A program made the translations under genes and the position numbers. From Thalassobaculum sp. OXR-137 (GTDB taxonomy: Bacteria > Pseudomonadota > Alphaproteobacteria > Thalassobaculales > Thalassobaculaceae), in the NCBI RefSeq assembly GCF_034377285.1, contig NZ_CP139715.1:2960001-3024000 (forward strand): a DNA stretch of 64,000 bases, in the 5' to 3' direction. Under the pieces are notes generated by a model. The model worked only from the letters and a program-made list of their open reading frames with translations, was not told where the DNA came from and searched no databases. Every line of letters starts with the position of its first letter. The first letter of the stretch is position 1. Of the stretch, positions 9,304 to 18,145 are shown piece by piece.

Positions 9304-9801
9304 AGGATACCCCCTTCTGGCTAAGAACTCCGGACAGGAACTTGTGCGCTTCGGCCATGCCGTCCTTGCGGTTGCTCGGCGTGTCTTCGATGCGCTTCAG
9401 TTCGCGATACATCTCGCTGACGATCTTTATTTTCGCCGGGTCGGGCTTCCGTCGATTCGAGTGGTAGCCCAGGATCGACCCGTTCCGGTCGAGGCTGGCG
9501 GTCACATGGGCGAGCACCCAGTAATGGTCGCCGGACTTCGTCAGTTCATGACGTAGGCGAAGATCTCGCCTTTCGCCTGGATCGCGTCCCACAGCAGCTT
9601 GAAGACGTTGCGGGGCATGTCCGGATGACGGATGAAGCTGTGCGGCTGGCCGAGAGTTTCTTCCACGGTGTACCCGGCGATCCGAAGGAACACATCGTTG
9701 GCGTACGTGATCCGGCCGGTGGTGTCCGTCTTCGAGACGATGATCTCGTCGTCCCCGAAGAACACCTCACGGTTCGTTGGCGTTATCTTCTGCTTGGCCA
9801 T
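9278..9801 (-). pseudogene. Stand-alone PAS-domain (aerotaxis-type) gene with a one-base deletion
   Basis: From ATG 9801 (MAKQKITPTNREVFF, AAGGAA upstream) the reading frame encodes the first half of an Aer-type PAS domain, ending KGEIFAYVMN then TGA at 9543-9541. The following frame continues exactly where the family sequence resumes: LTKSGDHYWVLAHVTASLD ... YHSNRRKPD ... [11 protein letters not shown]. Adding one C at 9544 (AAC CTG in place of AACTG) restores a 174-residue protein. This is therefore either a real frameshift mutation or an assembly/sequencing error. No slippery heptamer is visible at the site. The restored protein would bind FAD or another cofactor and pass redox state to the overlapping chemoreceptor. 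Confidence 0.85.
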
Positions 9802-9842
9802 CGCGATGTTCCTTTCTGCCAAATCCGCACGGTTTCCAGGTT

Positions 9843-10913
9843 TCAGTGATGCCGATCCACGCACGCGAAAGCGTCCTTCACGGCATGGAAGGCCGTGAGA
9901 ACAGCGGGGTCGAAATGATCGGGTAGGGTGCGCCCGTCGCCCTGCAGGATGCAGGCGGACGCTTCTTGGTGGGTGAGCCCCGGTTTATAGGGTCTCGGCG
10001 ACCGAAGCGCATCATAGACGTCGGTCAGCGCGACAATCCGCGCCGGAAGCGGGATGTCGTATCCGGCAAGCCGGTTATAGCCGGTCCCGTCGAATCTCTC
10101 GTGGTGGTAGCGCGCGATCTGCGACGCCATGCCGGAGAGCCGGTGGTTCTCCGCGGTCAGGATCGAGTGTCCGATCTCTCCATGACGCCGCATCGCCTCG
10201 AATTCCTGCTCGGTCAGGGGGCCGGGTTTGTTCAGGATGGTCTCGGAGATGCCGATCTTGCCAATGTCGTGCAGCACGGACGTGCTGGTGATGTCTTGGG
10301 CAAGCGCCGCCGGCAGGCCCATGGCGCCGCACAGAATGTCCGTATAGCGGGCGACAAGATCCGAATGGGTGCTCGTTATCCTGTCGTGGTACGCGAGCGC
10401 CCTGGCCAGCCAGCCGATCCCGTCTATCGCGATCTCATCGTGCTCCCTGACCGGGGCGAGGAGATCGGCATCCAGGCGGGCGATCAGTGCGCCCATGTCT
10501 AGGGGCTTCTCGAAGGTGGCGCTGATCGGCAGCCCGACGGTCCGGGTCGTGGACAGGTTCTGGGGGACGCCGCTCATCAGGTAGAACCGGATGCCGCGCT
10601 CGAGATTCCGCGCCGCCGCCGCGGCGATCAGGCCGTGGCCATCCAGTCCAGGCATGGAGACATCGGTGATGACTGCGGTGATCGCCGCATTGGACGCTTC
10701 GATCGCGGTGAGGCAGTCGAGGCCGGAGGCTGCGGTTTCGGCCCGATAGCCGGCAGCCGTGAGAATGCGCCGCAGCAGTTGGCGGATGGCCGGCTCGTCA
10801 TCGACGACAAGGATGACGTGGAGGCTGCGAGCCTCTTTTAGTGCGCTGCCGGCGGCGCGCTCGCGATCGTCCGAAGAGTCAGACGGTATGCCCGTTCTTA
10901 CATTCGCCAACAC
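9843..10913 (-). CDS. Response regulator with HD-GYP output domain
   Basis: The 356-residue protein starts at GTG with GGGAG seven bases upstream. The receiver domain (about 31-150) has D84 in ITDVSMPGLDG and K136 in FEKP. The HD-GYP domain (about 170-340) carries HD at 215-216 (LHDIGKIGI), RHGEIGH near 243 and HHERFDGTGYN at 270-280. The signature reads GTGYN rather than the usual GxGYP. HD-GYP proteins hydrolyse cyclic di-GMP, so the protein probably links the neighbouring kinase to c-di-GMP turnover; the Pro-to-Asn change may alter activity. It lies between the hybrid kinase gene upstream and the PAS/MCP pair downstream, all on the same strand. Confidence 0.9.
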   Translation of the reverse strand: MLANVRTGIPSDSSDDRERAAGSALKEARSLHVILVVDDEPAIRQLLRRILTAAGYRAETAASGLDCLTAIEASNAAITAVITDVSMPGLDGHGLIAAAAARNLERGIRFYLMSGVPQNLSTTRTVGLPISATFEKPLDMGALIARLDADLLAPVREHDEIAIDGIGWLARALAYHDRITSTHSDLVARYTDILCGAMGLPAALAQDITSTSVLHDIGKIGISETILNKPGPLTEQEFEAMRRHGEIGHSILTAENHRLSGMASQIARYHHERFDGTGYNRLAGYDIPLPARIVALTDVYDALRSPRPYKPGLTHQEASACILQGDGRTLPDHFDPAVLTAFHAVKDAFACVDRHH

Positions 10914-11006
10914 CGCGCAACTCCCACGATCGAATGCGACATGGTCGATGCTGGGAGAATGAAGGAGCTATGCAACGCCACGATGTGCGGGGGTTTTCAG
11001 AATATG

Positions 11007-13199
<2,193 letters not shown>

Positions 13200-13214
13200 G
13201 GGGCTTCATCGAAG

Positions 13215-13237
13215 AATTGTTGTATTTTCCAACAATT
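13215..13237 (-). promoter_or_regulatory. Perfect inverted repeat in the leader of the hybrid kinase gene
   Basis: AATTGTTG (13215-13222) and CAACAATT (13230-13237) are 8-base arms around 7 bases, ending 16 bases before the ATG. It is too close for a usual activator site; an operator over the transcript start or a leader hairpin controlling translation are the plausible roles. Confidence 0.4.
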
Positions 13238-13304
13238 AGGGACGAATTAATAAGAACCGGTTAACTCGCGGCGTCAGCGCGTCGTGGCCGGCGCGACGTG
13301 GGCG

Positions 13305-14315
13305 TTACCGGTCTGCCGCCGGACTGGCGGACGGGTCACCCCACGTCAACGTCGCCGGAACGAACAGCTCATCGACCGTGACCGGCCGGGCGGAAATGCC
13401 CTGGACGTGGGAGTATCGGCACAGGGCCTCCAGGGCCGGGCGGTTGGCGCGGATCCCGTAGGACCAGAAATTTTCGCCCAGGACCCGTCGGGACCGCGCG
13501 GCCTCGTCGGGGGCCCAGGGCAGGCTGGTGAACGGGGCCTGGCTCTCGTCGGTGCGCTCGACGGCATAGCGGCGGGAGGCTTCGAACGCCTCGCACACCC
13601 GCAGACAGAGCCCGGGGTCGCGTTCGGCGATCTCGCGGCGGATGCCGAGCAGGTGCATGATCGGAAAGATGCCGGTCCGCCGGGCGTAGTCGGCCTCCAC
13701 GCCGGCATAGTCCACGAACAGGCGGTCGACGCCCGCCGCCCCGTCCAGGAACGCCGGGGGCGGCTTGTAGGCCACCAGCGCGTCGAGCACGCCGTCGCGC
13801 AAGGCGTCCGACAGGTTGGACGCGCCGGCCAGCGGCTCCAACTCGACGCCGCGGGGCCTCACCCGCACGATCGGCGCGCCGTCCCCGGCATAGGCGGGGC
13901 CGTATCGCCAGCGGATGTCGGACGCGCGTAGTCCGAAATCGTCCTCCAGCACGCCGCGCGCCACCAGCGCCGCCGTCATCGAGTACTCGCGGACCCCGAC
14001 CAGGCGGCCGGCAAGGTCCCGCGGTCCCCGGATCCCGCGATCGGTGCGGATATAGATCGCCGAGTGCCGGAACGACCGCGACGGGAAGACCGGCAGGCCG
14101 ACATAGGGGCAGTCGCCAGTCGATGTCAGATACAGGTAGTTGCTGAAGGACAGTTCGGTGACGTCGTAGGCCTGCGCGTCGAAGGCCCGGGCGAAGATTT
14201 CCTCCAGCGGCGCCGTGACGAAGTCGGCGGCAACGCCGTCGATCCCGACCAGCCCCGCCATCAGCGGCAGGGTGCGGTCGTAGGCGCCGACCGCGATCCT
14301 GAGCCGGGTGGTCAG
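13305..14315 (-). CDS. 4,5-dihydroxyphthalate decarboxylase-like / substrate-binding-fold protein, probable CTG start
   Basis: Family resemblance (IAVGAYDRTLPL at the start, later PVFPSRSFRHSAIYIRTD) points to 4,5-dihydroxyphthalate decarboxylase-like proteins. These use the periplasmic-binding-protein fold without a signal peptide, as cytosolic enzymes or binding proteins. The first ATG (14261) would remove the conserved first strand. In frame upstream there is no ATG, GTG or TTG before a stop, but a CTG at 14315 overlaps the preceding gene's stop as CTGA and has AGGAG eight bases before it. Starting there gives 336 residues beginning LTTRLRIAVGAYDR. Enzymatic activity is not certain; an orphan NMT1-type binding protein is the alternative. 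Confidence 0.75.
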   Translation of the reverse strand: MTTRLRIAVGAYDRTLPLMAGLVGIDGVAADFVTAPLEEIFARAFDAQAYDVTELSFSNYLYLTSTGDCPYVGLPVFPSRSFRHSAIYIRTDRGIRGPRDLAGRLVGVREYSMTAALVARGVLEDDFGLRASDIRWRYGPAYAGDGAPIVRVRPRGVELEPLAGASNLSDALRDGVLDALVAYKPPPAFLDGAAGVDRLFVDYAGVEADYARRTGIFPIMHLLGIRREIAERDPGLCLRVCEAFEASRRYAVERTDESQAPFTSLPWAPDEAARSRRVLGENFWSYGIRANRPALEALCRYSHVQGISARPVTVDELFVPATLTWGDPSASPAADR

Positions 14316-15058
14316 ACGACCAACTCCTCAAGCACGCCGCGGCAATCCATCTCGTACTCCAGGTCGACGACGGGCGGCCGGTCGAAATGCCAGGTGACGC
14401 CCCCAGGGGCGGCGCCGCGGGCGACGATCTCGCCGGCGAGGAACGGGTGGATATCGTGTACCGTATAGACCTGGGTGGCCGTCACGTCCGTCCAGCCGGC
14501 GCCGAGGGCGCCGAGCCGCCGTTCCATCTCGCCCAGCACGAAGCGCGCCTTCTCGGCGATCGCCTCCGCGCTGAGGTCGCCGCGCCGTACGATGTGGTCG
14601 CGGTAGTTCCCGAGCCCTTCGGGGCATTCGCCGCTGCCGGCCACCACGAAGGACGGGCGGGGCTCCTCCCGCGCGACGGTGAAGGTGAAGGCGTGGAACG
14701 ATGGTTCGGCGGGGCCGCCGACTTCAGGGCAGACATTGCTGCGCGCCACCGGATTGGTCGATCCGTCGAAGATGCCCCAGCGCGCCAGCGTGTCCACATA
14801 GCGCTCGTTGAAGTGCCGGAAACCCTCCTCGGAGAACTGGCCGGGAGACCGCAGCTCGCAGGCGCAGAACGCCGTGAGCGGCCGTTCCTCCGCCTTTATG
14901 ATCCCCTCGATCCGCGCGAAGCCCTCATCCAGCGGGACCGGCCGCCGAAACTGGACGCGCCGCATCCCGAAGCCGGACAGGGCCGCAACGCCGGCGGAAT
15001 ACTGGAAGACCCCGGGGACGAACCTGTAGCCCCCAGGCTGGAAATCGACGGTTGTCAT
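14312..15058 (-). CDS. RidA/YjgF-like deaminase, CnbZ (2-aminomuconate deaminase) type
   Basis: The protein has 248 residues from ATG 15058 (MTTVDFQPGGYRFVPG); a TTG start 27 bases earlier is less likely. Segments such as PLTAFCACELRSPGQF, NPVARSNVCPE, GNYRDHIVRRGD and ATQVYTVHDIHPFL, with the length of about 240, resemble the double-domain YjgF-like group that includes CnbZ, a 2-amino-5-chloromuconate deaminase. It would convert an aminomuconate-type enamine to the keto acid. Its stop overlaps the CTG start of the decarboxylase-like gene, so the two products are probably made together. It follows the iron-type ATPase gene by 116 bases on the same strand. Confidence 0.7.
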   Translation of the reverse strand: MTTVDFQPGGYRFVPGVFQYSAGVAALSGFGMRRVQFRRPVPLDEGFARIEGIIKAEERPLTAFCACELRSPGQFSEEGFRHFNERYVDTLARWGIFDGSTNPVARSNVCPEVGGPAEPSFHAFTFTVAREEPRPSFVVAGSGECPEGLGNYRDHIVRRGDLSAEAIAEKARFVLGEMERRLGALGAGWTDVTATQVYTVHDIHPFLAGEIVARGAAPGGVTWHFDRPPVVDLEYEMDCRGVLEELVV

Positions 15059-15174
15059 CGCGGAGGTCCCGGTGGGTTTCGCCAAGCCCGATCATTCTGC
15101 GCATTGGCGACACCGGCCCGCAACCGCAACTCGATCCCGACCTGTGCCGACGTGTCCGTGTCCGATGTCGCCGA

Positions 15175-15960
15175 TCAGCCGGGATTTCCGGCAACCCGCA
15201 GGACGCGGACGTCCGGACGCCCGGACGGATCGCGCGTCACCTCGGCCTCCACCCCGTAGACGGCGGCGAGATTGGCTTCGGTGAGGACGTCGGCGGCGGT
15301 TCCGGCGGCGACCAGGCGGCCGTGCTGGATCAGCGCCAGCCGGTCGCAGTAGCGGGCGGCCAGATCCAGGTCGTGGACCGCGATCACCCCGACGCCGCCG
15401 CGAGTCGCCAGCCGGTTGCGCACGATGTCCATCAGGCTGAGGCGCCAGTACAGGTCCAGGGCCGAGGTCGGCTCGTCCAGCAGCAGCACGTCGGGATCGC
15501 GGATCATCGCCAGCGCGAAACCGACAAGCTGTCGTTTTCCGCCCGACAGGGTCGACAGCGGCGCCATGGCGATCGCCTCCAGCCCCAGGGCGTGGAACAG
15601 CCCGTCGATCCGGTCGCCCAGAGCCCGGTCGGACAGGCCCAGGTCGAGTGTCCGTGCGGTGCTCCAGACCAGTTCCACCGGCCGCAGCGCGCTGCCCGCC
15701 GGCGGCGCCTGGGGCATGGCGGCGACCGACCGGTACCAGTCGGCATGGCTGAAGGACTGGATCGGCCGGTCGTCGAGCAGGATGCGGCCCTCCGCCGGAT
15801 GTTCTCGCGACAGTGCGCGCAGCAAAGTCGATTTTCCGCTGGCGTTCGGACCGAGCAGGCCGAGGAGCTGGCCGTCTTCGACCGGCGGGATGGAGATGTC
15901 GTGGACCACCCGCTGGCGGCCGTAGGCGACCGACACGGCGGAAAGGCTGAGACGGGTCAT
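15175..15960 (-). CDS. Iron-chelate/heme ABC transporter ATP-binding protein (FecE-type)
   Basis: The 261-residue protein from ATG 15960 overlaps the permease stop by ATGA. It has Walker A GPNASGKST (37-45), Q-loop near AAMPQAP, signature LSGGKRQLVGFA, Walker B VLLLDEPTSALD and switch VHDLDLAARYCD. These are typical of the FecE/BtuD/HmuV group that powers uptake of Fe-siderophores, heme or cobalamin. The ORF can be opened further upstream, but that part lies inside the permease gene. It is the last of the core uptake genes in this operon. Confidence 0.92.
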   Translation of the reverse strand: MTRLSLSAVSVAYGRQRVVHDISIPPVEDGQLLGLLGPNASGKSTLLRALSREHPAEGRILLDDRPIQSFSHADWYRSVAAMPQAPPAGSALRPVELVWSTARTLDLGLSDRALGDRIDGLFHALGLEAIAMAPLSTLSGGKRQLVGFALAMIRDPDVLLLDEPTSALDLYWRLSLMDIVRNRLATRGGVGVIAVHDLDLAARYCDRLALIQHGRLVAAGTAADVLTEANLAAVYGVEAEVTRDPSGRPDVRVLRVAGNPG

Positions 15961-16994
15961 CGCATCCTCCGCTGCAGAGCGAGCAGGCCGAGAAAGACCG
16001 GCACGCCGATCACCGCTGTGAGGATGCCGACCGGCACGATGGCGCCGGGCAGCACGGATTTGGACAGGAAGGACGCGACGGACAGCATCAGCGCGCCGCA
16101 CAGAACCGCCCCCGGCACCAAGGCGCGGTGATCCTCGCCCAGGAGCAGCCGGGCGATATGCGGCCCGACCAGCCCCACGAAGCCGATGGAGCCGACGAAA
16201 CAGACCGCGAAGGCGGCGAGCACGGAGGTGCGAAAGATGACCTGGACCCGCAGCTTCGCCACGTCGAGCCCGGCACTGCGGGCATAAGCCTCACCGCCGC
16301 GCAGCATAGTCATCCACCACACATGGCGCAGGCTGAACGGCAGGACGGTCAGGAAACAGGCGGTCACGATCGCCACCTCCCACCAGCCGGCCTTGGTGAG
16401 ATTGCCGATGGTCCAGAAAACGATCTGCTGGATCGCGTCGGCATCGGCGACGTAGTGCAGGGCCGAGGTCAGGGCGTTGCACAGGAAGACCAGGGCGATG
16501 CCGAACAGGACCACGGTCTCCCGCGCGCCATTGCCGAACCGCACCACGGCCAGGATCACCATGCCGGCTCCCAGCGCGAAAAGCAGCGCCAGCACGGGGA
16601 GGGCGGCGGTCTGCGGGATCAGCGGCATGGACGGCGCCAGGATGATGGCGACGCTGGCACCCAGCACAGCCGCCGCCGATACCCCCAGGGTGAAGGGGCT
16701 GGCCAGCGGATTGTCCAGGATGGTCTGGGATTCGACCCCGGCGAGGCCGAGACAGGCGCCGACGACGACCGCGATCAGCGCGTCCGGCATCCGCACCTGC
16801 CACAGAATCACCCGGTGGCGCGGATCGAGACTGTCCGGGTCGAGGATCCCGACCACGATGTCCCAGAGGCCCAGGCCGGCCGGTCCGGCGGAAAGGTCGA
16901 GCAGCAGGCTCAGCATCAGGGCCGTGGAGAGAGCGGCGAGAACGGCGGTCCGTTTCCGGGTCAGCCCGGCATAGGCGTCCAGGGTCGAGGTCAT
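15957..16994 (-). CDS. Iron-chelate/heme ABC transporter permease (FecCD family)
   Basis: The protein has 345 residues and about 9-10 transmembrane helices, with family marks WQVRMPDALIAVVVGACLGL, NPLASPFTLGVSAAAVLG, CFVGSIGFVGLVGPHIARLL and GAIVPVGILTAVIGVPVFLG. FecCD/BtuC permeases work as dimers with a FecE-type ATPase and a TroA/BtuF-type binding protein. It lies between the binding-protein gene (4-base gap) and the ATPase gene (ATGA overlap). A single permease gene implies a homodimer. Confidence 0.93.
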   Translation of the reverse strand: MTSTLDAYAGLTRKRTAVLAALSTALMLSLLLDLSAGPAGLGLWDIVVGILDPDSLDPRHRVILWQVRMPDALIAVVVGACLGLAGVESQTILDNPLASPFTLGVSAAAVLGASVAIILAPSMPLIPQTAALPVLALLFALGAGMVILAVVRFGNGARETVVLFGIALVFLCNALTSALHYVADADAIQQIVFWTIGNLTKAGWWEVAIVTACFLTVLPFSLRHVWWMTMLRGGEAYARSAGLDVAKLRVQVIFRTSVLAAFAVCFVGSIGFVGLVGPHIARLLLGEDHRALVPGAVLCGALMLSVASFLSKSVLPGAIVPVGILTAVIGVPVFLGLLALQRRMR

Positions 16995-16998
16995 GCGG

Positions 16999-18123
16999 TC
17001 AGTCCCGGTGCGCCGTGGCGAAATAAGTACCGTCGACCTCGAACGGCAGGAACGCCTCGAAGATCCGCTCCAGCGTGGCTTGCGGATCGGTGTCAGCCAT
17101 CAGCTCCGGATGCAGCCACGCGGCGAACGCTTCCAGCACGACGATGTTGAAGGGCGAGTTGTAGAAATTGTGCCAGACGACATGGGCGCGCCCGTTTCGG
17201 ACCGCTCCAAGGCTGGCGAATTCCGGTTGGGACAGATAACGCCGCAGGCTGTCCCGACCGGTCTCCGCGGTCATGCCGGGCCCGACCGCGACCGGCGGAT
17301 CCCCGCGCTCGTACTCTTCCCGTGTTCCCGACGCGGTGCCGATCCAGACATCCGGATCCTCGACGATCAGGAATTCGGCCGTGTGCTGGGTGGTGGGGCC
17401 GGGGGCCGTGCCGTCGGCGATGTTGCGACCGCCGGCCAGCTCCACGAAGGGGCCGAGCATGCCGTCGGCCATGCCCCAGCAGCATTCTCTGCGGCCGGGA
17501 TGGACCTGCAGGAAGACGGACGGCCGGCTCGGCGCCGTGGCCACCTTGTCGAGCACCGCCTGGCGGCGCGCGCGATAGAAATCGGTATAGGCGGCGGCCC
17601 GCGTCTCCTCGCCGAGGACGCGGCCGATCAGCTCGACCGACGGCAGGGTGTTGTTCAGCGGGTCCAGCCGGAAGTCGATGAACAACACGGCGATGCCGGC
17701 CGCCTCCAGTTGGGCGATCAGCTCGGCGTTCTCGGCCCCGGGTCCGTGGTCGCCGAGCCCGAAGATCGCCACCTGCGGATCCAGGTCGATGATCCGCTCG
17801 ACCGACACGCTGTCGGCGTTGCGGTGGCCGAAAAGCGGAATGTCGCGGGCTTCGGGGAAGCGGACATAAAGCTGCTGTTCCAGCTCCGGCTGGGTCCAGC
17901 CCAGGGTCGTCATCATGCCGACGAGACCCTCCACCGGATGGTCCGGACGCAAAAGCGCGAGGAGCGGTATGTACCGCCCCTCGCTGATCACGAACCTCTC
18001 CACCGGCCGCTCGACCGTCACCCGACGGCCGGCGATATCGGTGATCTCTAGCGGCTCCGCCAGGGCGGGGAAGGCCGCCAGGCAGAAGGTGGCGGCCAGC
18101 AGCCGTAGCCGTTTCATTCGCAC
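16999..18123 (-). CDS. Iron-chelate/heme ABC transporter periplasmic binding protein
   Basis: The protein has 374 residues (GTG 18123 with GGAG six bases upstream, or ATG 18117). A signal peptide of about 20 residues ends ALA-EP. The body has the class III TroA/BtuF layout: ITDIAGRRVTVERPVERFV, a central helix region around DPLNNTLPSVELIGRVLGEE, and a second lobe with FLIVEDPDVWIGTASG. A cysteine pair in RRECCWGMADG is unusual. It delivers a metal chelate from the periplasm to the downstream permease. The ligand (heme, siderophore or other) cannot be read from sequence. Confidence 0.88.
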   Translation of the reverse strand: MRMKRLRLLAATFCLAAFPALAEPLEITDIAGRRVTVERPVERFVISEGRYIPLLALLRPDHPVEGLVGMMTTLGWTQPELEQQLYVRFPEARDIPLFGHRNADSVSVERIIDLDPQVAIFGLGDHGPGAENAELIAQLEAAGIAVLFIDFRLDPLNNTLPSVELIGRVLGEETRAAAYTDFYRARRQAVLDKVATAPSRPSVFLQVHPGRRECCWGMADGMLGPFVELAGGRNIADGTAPGPTTQHTAEFLIVEDPDVWIGTASGTREEYERGDPPVAVGPGMTAETGRDSLRRYLSQPEFASLGAVRNGRAHVVWHNFYNSPFNIVVLEAFAAWLHPELMADTDPQATLERIFEAFLPFEVDGTYFATAHRD

Positions 18124-18145
18124 GGGGCGCTCCGTCGATGGGGGC

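Noticed and set aside
9530-9560. Programmed ribosomal frameshift in the PAS gene
   Set aside because: The junction ATGAACTGACG has no slippery heptamer and no obvious downstream pseudoknot, so mutation or sequence error is simpler.
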